Assembly: GCA_020744425.1 (NCBI GenBank)
Contig: JAGMUV010000003.1
Location: forward strand, 2,170,001 to 2,234,000
Direction: 5' to 3'
Length of the DNA: 64,000 nt
Source of the DNA: Dactylonectria macrodidyma
Lineage: Eukaryota > Ascomycota > Sordariomycetes > Hypocreales > Nectriaceae
In this document: positions 1 to 10,572 of the stretch, piece by piece
Layout of the letters: the number at the start of each line of letters is the position of its first letter
Numbering within the stretch: the stretch's first letter is position 1
Translations under genes and position numbers: made by a program
The notes under the pieces: generated by a model
The model's database searches: none
Seen by the model: the letters and a program-made list of their open reading frames with translations, nothing else
Told to the model about the DNA's origin: nothing

Positions 1-1270
1 GACTCGCAAGAAGAGCGATGACCTCGGCCGCAAGCTGTCTAGTGACAGCCTTATGAGCGGCTGGAGCAACAACAGCTCCTCAGCTACGCTAGCTGCCAAC
101 GAACAGCCCACACTACGCCGACGCAAACTACAACTGTTTGGCTACAAACGCATAATCACATCCCCCAACACACTCGTCTTCAAAGACCGGACAGCCAGCC
201 GCATCCTCCAAAAGTTTCCTTTCCTCGTCGAGGCTTGGTACTGGTTCCAAATTTACTGGGTATGAGTGATGTTGCCATGCCGCCTGCAGGAATACTAACA
301 TTGATCTTTAACAGGTCTACCAGGTCGGCCGTGCCTTTACTGCCCTGACTCTCGTCGAGGGCACTGTCAATGTTGCTCGCAGACATGCGCTTCAGCTCAT
401 CCACATTGAACAGAGTCTCTTCATCTTCTGGGAGGTGGACTTTCAGAAATGGTTCCTCGGCCATCCCACCATCCTCCATTGGATCAACCGCCTCTACTCA
501 TTCATCCACATCCCCGGCACCATCACCTTCCTCGTCGTTCTCTACTACATAACCACTACCCGCAAGCGCCGCGTTGCCGCTGGCCGCATCCAGTCCGACA
601 ATATCGCCGCCGGTCCCGCTCTGTACGAAGCCAGACGACGCACCATGGCCACCTGCAACTTGATTGCCTTCTTCATCTTCACCTTTTGGCCTTGCATGCC
701 TCCTCGCCTGCTGAGCGACCCCAACTATGAAGGCCCCGATGCCGCTGAAGCCAAGAGTTTCGGGTTCGTCGACACCGTCCACACTGGCACTGGCGAGAGC
801 AGTGTGTGGACCACCAACAAGTTCTGCAACCAATATGGTAAACTCATCCATGACCTCAAGCCGTATTACCTGCAATAGTCAGCAACTAACGTTTCGTGCT
901 CACAGCTGCTATGCCCTCATTGCACTTCGGCTACTCTCTGCTCGTCGGACTGACCATCGCGACCCTCCCCATTAACGGCCTGCGCTCAAACTCGTGGAAG
1001 CGAATCACCATCGTCGCCCTCGGTCTATCGTATCCTACCCTCATCCTGACTGCCATTGTCGCGACCGCCAACCACTTCATCCTTGATGCCGTAGCGGGCG
1101 CAATGGTCTGCGCCCTGGCGTGGCACGGAAATGGCATCCTACTCAACCTCTGCGTCCTCGAGGACTACTTCCTGTGGTTCCTCCGCATCCATAAGCCAGT
1201 CAACTACACCGACCCCGAGACGGCTGTCGAGCCCGAGTTCCAAAGCGGACTCCTGAGCGAGGACGTCTAA
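1..1270 (+). CDS. PAP2-type integral membrane protein (5' partial)
   Basis: Three exons are visible: <1-259, 315-837 and 906-1270, about 381 residues in frame. The frame is open to the left window edge, so the Met at 53 is probably internal and the true start lies outside. The last exon carries the two PAP2 signature segments: a PSLHxGYS motif just after the second intron and NHFILD (HxxxD) about 60 residues later. Hydrophobic segments surround both, and the C-terminus is a short acidic tail. The PAP2_3 group contains fungal inositol-phosphoceramide synthase-like enzymes and lipid phosphatases that act with an active-site His on a membrane face. This is clearly a PAP2-fold protein, but the substrate cannot be read from the sequence. 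It is not a typical Aur1, because the flanking motifs differ. Confidence 0.85.
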
Positions 1271-2572
1271 GTGGAGTTCATAAAAGATGCACGCACAGTA
1301 CAAAATATATGTCCTATAGAGATTCTCCCCTTCAGAGAGGAGGGGGGTGTCTTCTCATGATTTAGCTGTTGGCGAACTTTCCCCTGACTGGATAGACGCA
1401 CAAACAAGGGTGCTTGATTTCTCTCTCCGAAAACTACGGCGCGGACGATAACGGCGCGGTTGCTTATTTTTTTTCCCAAGAGGGATTATATCGATGGATA
1501 ATAGATACATGCGTAGCCAGGAACTTACATACAAGGGCTCATCGCACATAGGTAGCGGGATTAGTCGGTATTAATAGGCCCACTAACATGGGCGAACACA
1601 TTTATGACTTTAAACTATGCTGGACTCCGAGTTTAGCCTATTCTCTCCGTCTGTTTTGAGATTATCTTGTCGTTTCTTCCTGCATGGTCATCATGTGCCT
1701 TACCCCGTGACGTCTCGGAAGGAATGTCACGAAGTGCAATGCATACCTAGGCACGGTAGAACTAGACTCTTATAAAATTATCGGTCTCTGTGTACACCAT
1801 TTTTTTGAGTTATCATGACAGGCCTGCATAGTGCATCCACATTTTAGGCATCCCAGTATTTCAGTTGTGCCTTTTTTTCAGATTAGTTGTGGGCGTTGGC
1901 TATTGTTGACGCGGAGCATACGTATCCCAAGGCAGGGCGTACGTATTCAATCGCAGTGGCAGCTTGAGAGGCCTACCCATGACGACGCTTTTTTAGAGCC
2001 ACACTTTGGTGGCCCATGCGCACATGAGCTGGGTTCGAGACATATGATGGATTACCAGCTTGAAACCGCCCCCGGATCACATGTCGTAATTAGCTGGAGC
2101 ACCTTGGATCTGACCCAGGGATGAATATGTTGTTATCGATACCCGTTGATGAGCCCTCTTTGGCTATGCCTATGATGAGCTCAAAAAGGTAGCTATGAAG
2201 GGGGCATGTTTATTGTATGTGGTTACTTTGCCCCTCCAAAGCTCGGGACCTTCCAGGTGGTTTTCGGCTCAGCCAGCGCCATGGCCAGAGCGTGGCGGGG
2301 CAACTTCGTCATCCATCCAGAACTACCTTCAGGCTGCCACTCTTTGGCTCACATGCGCTGCAACGACTACGCCACCACCAACCACTACACAACCATCACG
2401 AACCACTCCCGTACATCGTTTTCTCGCCTTTAATCCCACCGCCTTTGACGTCCTTTTCCCCTCCGTCCGGTGCGCGCATCGGCCTTATTTCTATCCTCCC
2501 TTTTCCTGTCTCTTCTCCGACGGTCTGCAATAATCACCGTCAGCGACGCACGATAATCAGAGCATCATCGTC
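1271..2572. other. Intergenic, PAP2 gene to gyp7
   Basis: This holds the 3' region of the PAP2 gene and the presumed gyp7 promoter. The last 250 bases become pyrimidine- and CA-rich, as in many fungal 5' UTRs. The short open frames here look random and I see no RNA gene. Confidence 0.6.
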
Positions 2573-5280
2573 ATGCCTTCGGACTCCGGTCCCCACGATG
2601 GCGCCTCGCCACCCCCGCGACCCGTCTCGCCGTCAACAAGCTTCTATGCCCTGAGCGACGATGAGGAAGGGGAGTACAACACCATCACTCATACCGAGAC
2701 CGGCCGCGGTGTCAAGCTGCTTTTCTCCAAGAGCAAGGTACGTTGGAGTCCCTGAGGCGCATACCCCGCTACACACGTCATGTGCGTGATGCTCATATGC
2801 GTGATGCTCATATGTGTGATGCTCATAAACGCAATGTACCGGTCAGAAATTGACATTATACCAGGTCTACGTGCATCCGACTCCCTCCGCAAAGGACAAT
2901 ATCCCAGGATACATCGCCCTTCTCCAACAACGAGGCCGTCGCGGCGATCGCCCACTATCTACCGATTCAGCTTCCAATGAAACCCCCTCCATCGCCTCCT
3001 CCGACCTGCTCCTCGCCTGGATCCCCGAGACGTCTCTCGGCGACGCAGCCAGCATCTACGTCAAGGTCGACCTCTGCGATGGCGACTCTCCCCCGAAGCA
3101 GTCCTACCTCGTGGCCCCGCCCCCGACCGTTACGAGCCACGTCGGGTCCGTCGGCGGCTACTCCTTCGCCATCCCCGTCAGTGCCATCTACTCTCTGCTC
3201 GTCCGCCCGCCGAGCCTTGGCTGGTGGTACGGCTCCGTCATCATCAATTCCCGTGCCGGTGACAGCTTCCCTGCCCTGTTCTTCCACGACAACGAATGTC
3301 AGAGCACCATCCTTCAGAAGAAGAAGCTTGCCCGCGACAACTTCGATCCCTTTGGTGAGAATGGCCAGATGTTCTGGGGTGGAGATGAGATTCTCCGCTG
3401 GTTGCGCCGATACATCAAGATTGAGAGGTCTGGTGCTGAACCCAACATCTACTTGATTGAGCCCAGCAAGGAGGATAGCGAGGCGTTTGGCGGTAAGCTC
3501 ACCTCGAGTCGCTCGCAGATTGGCCGCCAGGATAGTTCTACGGGTGTGCGAGCCCAAGGTGGACCAAGCCGCCCAGACGCTCAAATGGACCCTTTCGTGA
3601 AGATGATCAAAGAGACAGGATGGAACATCATGGAGAAATTCAGCAAGGTCACCACTTTCACTCGGAGAGCCGCCCAGGACTTCGTCGAGAACCCCAATCT
3701 ACCTCCGCAGATGAAACGACTTCTCAGGAACCCCGAGGTCCAGACCCTCCAAGAAGAGTTCGACAGTGCCCGCATCTATCTGGCCCGGTGGGCTATGGGT
3801 ATTCAGGAGCAGAGCGATCGGGACAGGCGGCAAAGAATCTGGTCCGCCAACGACGTCATGGAGCTCGAAGATACGGATGTCGGCGAGTTTGAGCTTCTCG
3901 AGGGCACCAGTTCCCTATCATTAGAGGAGCGCAGGAAGACAGTGACTATGAAGGAGTGGGAAACATTCTTCGATCCCCAGACTGGCCGTCTGTCCGTGAC
4001 CGTGGACGAGGTCAAGGAGCGTATTTTCCATGGCGGTTTGGATTCTGAGGATGGTGTTCGCAAGGAGGCTTGGCTTTACTTGCTCGGCGTGTACGAGTGG
4101 TACAGCACGCTGGATGAGAGAAAGGCTCAGATTGCGTCTCTCAGAGACTCGTACTACAAGCTCAAACTCTCATGGTGGGAGAGGCTAGATGGTGAAGGAG
4201 GAGAAGGCGAGACGGGCGAGTGGTGGCGGGAGCAGAGGAGTCGCATTGGTAAGTTGGAATTTTCTTTTTTTTTATGACGCATTGCTAACATGAATGTTTA
4301 GAAAAGGACGTTCACCGAACGGATCGCAATGTTCCCATCTTCAAGGGCGAAGACACACCCCATCCCGATCCCAATTCGCCCTTTGCCGAAGTGGGCACCA
4401 ACGTGCACCTTGAGCAGATGAAGGAGATGCTTCTCACCTACAACGAGTATAATAAGGACCTCGGCTACGTTCAGGGCATGTCCGACTTGCTTGCACCCAT
4501 CTACGCCGTGATCCAAGACGATGCCGTTGCATTCTGGGGATTTCAAAAGTTCATGGAACGCATGGAGCGCAACTTCTTGCGCGATCAGTCAGGCATGCGC
4601 AGCCAGCTCCTTACCCTCGATCAGCTCGTTCAGTTCATGGACCCCACGTTGTGGAACCACCTTCAAAGCGCCGACAGCACCAACTTTTTCTTCTTCTTCC
4701 GCATGATTCTCGTTTGGTATAAGCGTGAGTTTGAATGGATGGATGTGTTGCGCCTCTGGGAGGGCTTGTGGACGGATTATGAGAGTGCCAACTTCCATTT
4801 GTTCATCGCGCTCGCCATCTTGGAGAAGCATCGGGATATTATCATGGAACACCTCAAGCACTTTGACGAGGTGCTCAAATACAGTATGTCAAGCCAGCCC
4901 TAGCAGTATGATACCGCCGCTAACATGATATAGTCAACGAGCTTTCCAACACCATCGACCTCGAGTCGACCTTGATCCGCGCAGAGGCTCTGTTCAAGAG
5001 ATTCCAAAGACTTGTCGAGGCCGTCGACAAGAAGGGCAACTTCCCAGCACCCCGTTTCGAAGAGAAGAAGCCGTCTACATCGTCAACGGCTGCAGGACCA
5101 TTGGGATCCTCAGCCAAGTCTCCTGCCAAGTCTCCTGCCAAAGGTAAGGAGACGGCCTCAGCAGCACCGGCGCAACCAAAAGTCATTACCCCAGAGCTGC
5201 GCAAGTTGCTCAGCAGAGACGTAGAGGTTCTGCCACGCCAGACGGTGGCGCAGAAAGGGGATGGGATGCCGACCAAATGA
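2573..5280 (+). CDS. gyp7: Rab GTPase-activating protein, Gyp7/TBC1D15 type
   Basis: Four exons, 2573-2737, 2865-4248, 4302-4883 and 4934-5280, give 825 residues. The family stimulates GTP hydrolysis by Ypt7/Rab7-like GTPases in endosome-to-vacuole traffic. The N-terminal part (about residues 45-250) matches the Gyp7/TBC1D15 leader domain. The TBC domain starts near residue 470 (HGGL...RKEAWLYLLG). It has both catalytic fingers: Arg522 in IEKDVHR and Gln574 in YVQGM. The C-terminus is Ser/Lys/Pro-rich, with a short SPAK repeat. The start is chosen because MPSDSGP begins an acidic leader that splices in frame at the first GT. The first intron contains a 15-bp tandem repeat. Confidence is high for family and exons; the specific Rab partner is inferred. 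Confidence 0.93.
2781..2825. repeat. 15-bp minisatellite, three copies, in gyp7 intron 1
   Basis: Three head-to-tail copies of TGTGCGTGATGCTCA, differing at one or two positions, occupy 2781-2795, 2796-2810 and 2811-2825. All lie between the donor at 2738 and the acceptor ending at 2864, so copy number should not affect the protein. Confidence 0.9.
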
Positions 5281-5732
5281 GCTCAGCGTTGACTAGTTAG
5301 TGATCAAACGATGGTCTAACTGAACGTGACGGCTGTACTGGATGACGGACTTGTTGTTTTCAATGCTCCTGTATTTATAAACGATGGCGTATGGTGGGCT
5401 CAAATTGGTGCGCGGAGTTATTGGCAGTCAGGTATGAAAGATACGAAAGGGGGCCACTGTAGGAATGATTTGGCTGGATTTTAATGCAAATTTATTATCT
5501 CAAGGACAAGTACGCATGCAAAAATGACGGAGCCATTGGCTTGATCCACGTTTTTTTTTCTTTTTTCGAATCTGAGCCTGGCATAGGTTGCTTGTATTAC
5601 CTCCGGGTATAACGCCATTCTATAAGTGCTCGGTTCAACGCAACACAGCGTCGCCGGCAGGGAGGGAGTGTCAATGAAGAGAGGCAATGAAGAGAGGCAA
5701 TGATGCTCTCTCAAGTATCGGGGGCTTTCGAC
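5281..5732. other. Intergenic, convergent ends of gyp7 and mso1-like
   Basis: This is 3' flanking sequence of two convergent genes. It is AT-rich around 5480-5580, which is plausible for 3' end formation. No gene is seen. Confidence 0.6.
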
Positions 5733-6626
5733 TCATCTGTACCCTCTTGGGCCGCTCGGCAGCCCATGTCTCCGTTGCACCCTTCCTCCTCCTCCTCCTC
5801 CTCCTCCTCCTCCTCCACCGCCAGAGAAATCATCGCCGCCGCTCGACCAAGGGGCATTGGCACTCATCACCGGCCGGTCGTTTCCTCCGCCGCTAGCACC
5901 ATCGTACGCGCCAGCCGGCGCAAACCGATCCTCGTAGTTGCCTCCGCCGCCACCACCACCACCAGATCCAGCTGGCGGCGCAAAGGGGCCTTGGCTGCCG
6001 CCCTGCTGCGAAGGGCTCGTCGTGCGCGAGCCGCCCCAGAGGCGCTGTCGCAAGAGATCTTGCGCGGATCTTCCTCCGCCAGCAGCCGCTGTCGGAGGGG
6101 CGGTCGCGGCGTCGGACCGGCCCCCGTAGCTGCTCACGTTGCTCTGATTGCTGCCAGCACGCTGTCCGGGCAGCGGCCTGCGGTTGATGTCGCCGGCGCC
6201 GGGCTGCAGCGACGCCGGGGTGCGGCCGGTGCGCAGGCTCTGGGGCTGTTGCGGCGGAGCGGCCGAAGCATTGGAGTCCCAGAGGCTGCTGAGCCCGCCG
6301 CCGGACTGGTGCTGCTGGTGCTGCTGTCCTCCGGGGCCGAGGCCGCCGTAGCGGGCGCCGACCTGGTTATTGACGAGGACGGGCTGGGGCGTCGGGGCCG
6401 AGGCCTTGGGGTCTGGCGGCAGCCACGAGGGAAACGGACGGCCCTTTTCGCCGTAGTAGCCGCGGAGCACGCGGCATACGTGGGTGTCGTCGTCGGTGTC
6501 GCCGTCGGCGTCGCCTGCGAGGTAGGTCGAGCGCAGGTTGGAGATCTGGGACGAGGTCTTGGTGAGGAGGTTGTTGTACCAGGAGGCCATGGCTGCCGAG
6601 GGAGGGGGCACGAGGGCGTCCGTCAC
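5733..6626 (-). CDS. mso1: Mso1-like Sec1-binding protein
   Basis: One exon of 297 residues. Residues about 13-75 (from MASWYNNLLTK through THVCRVLRGYY to FPSWLPPDP) match the Sec1-binding region of Mso1. That small domain binds the SM protein Sec1 and helps SNARE-driven fusion of secretory vesicles at the plasma membrane. The rest is low complexity: Gln/Pro/Ser-rich in the middle, then two glycine tracts. The last eight residues (LPSGPRGYR) are a conserved-looking end. The upstream Met (6626) gives 12 extra residues; the Met at 6590 (MASWYNN) is the likelier start by homology. A long open frame on the opposite strand is a by-product of the GC-rich repeats. The domain call is firm; the function is inferred from yeast. 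Confidence 0.82.
   Translation of the reverse strand: MTDALVPPPSAAMASWYNNLLTKTSSQISNLRSTYLAGDADGDTDDDTHVCRVLRGYYGEKGRPFPSWLPPDPKASAPTPQPVLVNNQVGARYGGLGPGGQQHQQHQSGGGLSSLWDSNASAAPPQQPQSLRTGRTPASLQPGAGDINRRPLPGQRAGSNQSNVSSYGGRSDAATAPPTAAAGGGRSAQDLLRQRLWGGSRTTSPSQQGGSQGPFAPPAGSGGGGGGGGNYEDRFAPAGAYDGASGGGNDRPVMSANAPWSSGGDDFSGGGGGGGGGGGGGRVQRRHGLPSGPRGYR
5784..5816. repeat. (TCC)11 microsatellite coding for polyglycine
   Basis: Eleven perfect TCC units on the plus strand encode most of the C-terminal Gly tract of the mso1-like protein on the minus strand. The period is three, so length changes would keep the frame. Confidence 0.95.
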
Positions 6627-7646
6627 TGCCTGCTGTGTGTGTGTCGATCAATTGCTGTACGTCCCGTGAGGAGAATGTCGTCGGTTATGAGGTGGTTTGC
6701 TTCGACCCTGGAGTCTCGGGATGGCGTGTGTTCGTTCGTATGAAGGGGGGAGAAGGAGGATGCGTATAGGATAGGCGAAGACTGTGATATCGACAATGTC
6801 TGCTCCGCCAGTAGCGCGGGGTGTGTCGAGAGCGCAGCAGGCCTGGCTTGGAGAAATGTGTGCAGTCGTGGTAGAAACTCGGCGTCTCTATGCTCCGTGG
6901 CTTGGAATCGAATTCATTGCAGGTCGTAGAGAAGGAGCCCCAAAGCTGGTCGGTGCTGGAAGCGATGTGCGAGGTTGAAGAGGAGACAGGGAGGCAATGG
7001 CCGAGTCGGTGACGTTGGTGCCGAAGTGGGCTGGTTTCACAGCTGCCTGAGCTAAAAAGTGCTGACGAGGGAGAGGGAGAGACCTAAAAGTAGGCAAGGC
7101 AGGCATTGCATGACACTGAGCAGGACCCTGTTTAGTGGGGGTTTTTGGGTGCAGGGTAGTCCAGGTTTGACTGGGTAGAACTCTACTTGGGGGGGCGCTA
7201 GGCCAGGTAGGACTGAAGGACATCTGGGCTTAGAAACTAGGATAACGAGAGAAACGAGCAGAAACATTGGCAACAGGCAGAAGGCGCAAATAAAGTAAGC
7301 GCAATAGTAGGACTTTGAGACTGATGATATTCTCTTCCCCTTGAAATCTTATCCCCCAACGGTAAGTCTCTCTCCAACAGTCAAGTCCCAAGATATGCCC
7401 AGCGTACGGCAGTGTAAGACGTCACAAATATCATCTCAAACAGCAACGTTGGCAACAGAAACAAAACGCGCATAGGCAAAGGCAATAACTATTTTGGTAT
7501 CCGGTGCACCGCCCAATGCTGTTCTCTCTACTGGATCGCTTCTCCTTCTTTCTTTTTTGGTGTTCCGACACAAGCACACACATGTCGGAGAGAGTAAACT
7601 CCAAAACGCCGTAGCCGCCGTAGTCGCCATGTATAGCTTCCTGTAT
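6627..7646. other. Intergenic, mso1-like promoter and mak16 3' flank
   Basis: About 1 kb between two minus-strand genes. It should contain the mso1-like promoter. I found no convincing coding frame or RNA gene. Confidence 0.55.
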
Positions 7647-8691
7647 TTACCAAGTGAGGTCGTTGGTGAGCGTCATCTTCTCCTTCTCCTCCTGTCGGGG
7701 TTTCTTGTTCTTCATCTTGATGGCGCGGCCGCGCTTTCGCTTGTTGCCGACCTCCTCGGCCTCGGCCTCGGACTCTTCGCTGTCAACGTCCTCTTCCTCC
7801 TCGTCATCGTCACTGCCGAGCCAGTCTTCCAGGTCGCCAAGCTCCTCCTCGCTCTCATCAAGGTCAGAGACGTACTCGACAGCCTTCTCGAGGTCCTCGT
7901 CCTCGTCCTCATCGCTGTCCCAGTCCTCAACCTCCTCGCCGTCCTCGGTGAGGCCCTTGTCCATGTCCTTGTCTCGCTTGGCATCGCCGTCACGCTCCAT
8001 GGCGTTGAGAACCTTCTTCCAGATGTCCTCGCTGACGTTGAGGGGCTGGTCACCATAGGCACCCTGTCGCAGTCGTTCGACCAGCTCTCGCTCGATGGTG
8101 CGCTCCAGCTTGGCGGCGGCCTCGGCCTTGCGCTCACGGGCGCGTTCACGGTGCCTAATCTTGGGAGCCATCCTGGGGACCAGCTTCTCACCCAGGCGCT
8201 CGTCCTCGGCGGCGATGCGGCGCATACGAATTTGGACCTGGGTCAGGCGGGTGAGGCGCTGCTTGCACTTGTGGATGAGGAACTTGGGCCAGTAGATGAG
8301 GCGCTCGTCGATCTGGTCGAGGGCCTTGTTGTAGTTGTTGGACAGCTTGATGCGCTCCCACATCTTTGAGGGCAGATGAGCGCGCTCAATCGTCTTCATG
8401 TAGAGGTAGAGCGTCTGCTTGGTCGGGTGCTGGCGGATCGTGGCATAGCGGGAGTTGGCGAGAGGACATGACTGACGGTTGCAGAGACCGGTCACATTGT
8501 GCTCGCTGCGGCAGAAGTTTTGCTTCTTTTCAGTTCTAGGAAAAGGTCAACACATGGTCAAGGGCGTTCGCCTTGGGATAATCGAAGATACAAAGCGTAA
8601 ATGAATTGGATGAACTGGGGAGCAAAACATACTTTAGCTTGAAGGAGCAAAACTGCTGGTTGATGATCTGCCAGATGATTTCGTCCGACAT
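7647..8691 (-). CDS. mak16: Ribosome biogenesis protein Mak16
   Basis: Two exons, 8633-8691 and 7647-8535, give 315 residues. The short first exon encodes MSDEIIWQIINQQFCSFKL, the invariant start of Mak16, and splices into a segment reading KKQNFCR then NVTGLCNRQSCP. The cysteines of the N-terminal half (C-x-C-type iron-sulfur/metal site) are present, followed by the conserved helical block up to about residue 190. The C-terminus is highly acidic and ends in basic clusters typical of nucleolar proteins. Mak16 joins early pre-60S particles with Rpf1 and is essential for 25S rRNA processing. It is divergently transcribed from vps55. The call is secure. Confidence 0.96.
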
Positions 8692-9461
8692 CTTGAGCGG
8701 CTACTGACGAGACAAAGGCGTCTCTTTTTCACAATTGAAGGGGGGGTTCGATTGATGAGAGAAGAATCCCCAGCCGAATAGCAGATCTTATCGGGATATC
8801 TCGTCTCTGGGGAAAAGACTCGAGATGTGTAAAGAGAGAGAACTGGAAGAATGGCAGCGGGGCCTGTATTTTTTCCTCTGCTTCTTTCTCGCCCGTCGGA
8901 TTTTTTTTACTGGGTCCCCCGTTCGTTATGCTGGGCGGTCAGACGCTCGGACCATCTGCGCCCACCCAACCACCACCTTCCCCCTGGCCTTCGCTCCCAA
9001 TCCCAGTGTCGCTGTTGACCAGAAAACCGCCTTCCCAAGTTGGAGCGCTCCGGAGCTTCGGAGGCTGCGTTTCTCCGCGCGGCTGAGGCTGCCATGATGG
9101 AGTGGGTGGTACGTACCTCGCGGGTTTGGGGTGACGACAAGTGTGATGACACTGAACGGTTCCTAGTTAGCATCTCGACTCAGCCGCGCAAGTGTCTCCA
9201 GCCTCTTCGTCCAACCTCCATCCAACGCAGCTCCTCCACACGCGCGCATCCTCCTCCCGCCAGCGCATTGCTCTTATCTCACTAATATCGCATCCTCCGA
9301 CTCCGTCTCCTCGCCTCTTCCCCCGCGGGGGTCTCTTCGCAAAAACCAAACCCGAGCCCCCGAAGTGTGATCGCTATTCCCTCCCGCCCTTGGGCCTTCG
9401 CCGACGTCACCCGCCTCCTCTGATCTTCGCCCTCCGCCATCCGCAACGAAAGCCGCCCACG
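8692..9461. promoter_or_regulatory. Shared divergent promoter region mak16/vps55
   Basis: These 770 bases separate two divergent start codons, so both promoters must lie here. The vps55-proximal 250 bases are C/T-rich, which is common in fungal 5' UTRs. I could not assign a specific factor site. Confidence 0.5.
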
Positions 9462-9998
9462 ATGCCGACCGCCGGCCTCAAGACCATCATCGCCCTCTCC
9501 TTTGTCCTCGCCGTGGGCTTCCTCCTCGTCATCCTCTCCTGCGCCCTCTGGAAGGTCTACTACCCGCTGCTCGTCGTCGCCACCTATGTCTTGGCTCCCG
9601 TGCCCAACTGGATCTGCGGCCACTGCGCCAACCCCGATGATTTTGTCGAGAGCTCCGGCGCCGCCGTCCTCGACCTCGGCCGCTTCTTCACCGGATTCTT
9701 CGTCGTCATGGGAATGGGTACGTTGCTCTGTTCTTTTCTTTGCTTCGGCGCAGTCATCAGCAGATGTACCAATTGGAGCACATATCGATATGCTGCTGCC
9801 TGTTGTCTCACGGACATACCAACTCCTGTATGCCATTCCAGTGCTAACATCTCTACCTCTGCAGCCCTCCCCGTTGTCCTCGCGCATTCCGGCCTCATTG
9901 AGATCCAGGCCATGATCATGTCCATAATCGGTGGCCTGCTCATCTACGGCACCATCATCAGCTTCAGCATGTTCTTCCACGAGGAGCAAGAGTTCTAA
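9462..9998 (+). CDS. vps55: Vacuolar protein sorting protein Vps55
   Basis: Two exons, 9462-9717 and 9865-9998, give 129 residues, the normal length for the family. Four membrane segments are visible: two N-terminal ones (IIALSFVLAVGFLLVILS and YYPLLVVATYVLAPV), one around GRFFTGFFVVMG, and a C-terminal one in SIIGGLLIYGTIISFSMFF. The short loop WICGHCANPDDF is characteristic of Vps55/OB-RGRP (LEPROT). Vps55 works with Vps68 in late endosome-to-vacuole transport. The start was taken at MPTAGLK because upstream in-frame sequence is UTR-like low complexity. The splice joins GMA to LPVVLAHSG. Confidence 0.95.
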   Translation: MPTAGLKTIIALSFVLAVGFLLVILSCALWKVYYPLLVVATYVLAPVPNWICGHCANPDDFVESSGAAVLDLGRFFTGFFVVMGMGTLLCSFLCFGAVISRCTNWSTYRYAAACCLTDIPTPVCHSSANISTSAALPVVLAHSGLIEIQAMIMSIIGGLLIYGTIISFSMFFHEEQEF

Positions 9999-10572
9999 AC
10001 GCAGCTCTTCACGCACATATCGGGCTCACGCCCAACTTTCGCGCTCTCTCGGCGCTGTATCCACAGCGTTTATGCCGAGGGAGGCCGTGTGGTGTCAAGC
10101 GGAGAAATGAGGAAGCGCATTTTTATGTTGGCGGGTTGCGAATATGACCGCCTGCACAACGCATGTACGATTCAGGAGGAAGAGGGGTTAACCTTGGGCA
10201 TTCGGCGGATCATATAAGTACGTGTCGGATCTGTATCTGCGTCAGTGTTGGACAAGGGAGGCCTAAATGCCTATCGCGGCGACAAGGAAGAAACAGCTTT
10301 CTGTTGTCGTCAATGGAGCGGTGAATTCCATGCTACCAATTCTACCTATCTACTCGCGCCGTCGCTCGTTGCGTGATTTGCCTGCTTGCGTCTTCTTTCC
10401 GTCTAATGCTGTTGAATCCCAAAAACTCCGACGATGTGTACGTTGAGGTATCATGTCCAATGTCAAAGCCCGTGCCGCCCATACTCGAAAATCCAAACCA
10501 ATATGCCATCCCATCACACCCACTCTCTCCATCCCAATGCCTAGGCCCCCCTGAAACTATATAAACGCGCAG
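9999..10572. other. Intergenic, convergent ends of vps55 and pab synthase
   Basis: 3' flanks of two convergent genes. No gene recognised. Confidence 0.6.

Noticed and set aside
5700..6743. 347-codon plus-strand open frame
   Set aside because: It is antisense to the mso1-like gene. Its Ala/Arg/Gly/Val-rich translation comes from the GC-rich and TCC repeats.
7494..8369. 291-codon plus-strand open frame
   Set aside because: It is antisense to mak16; the Leu/Val-rich text mirrors the acidic Glu/Asp codons.
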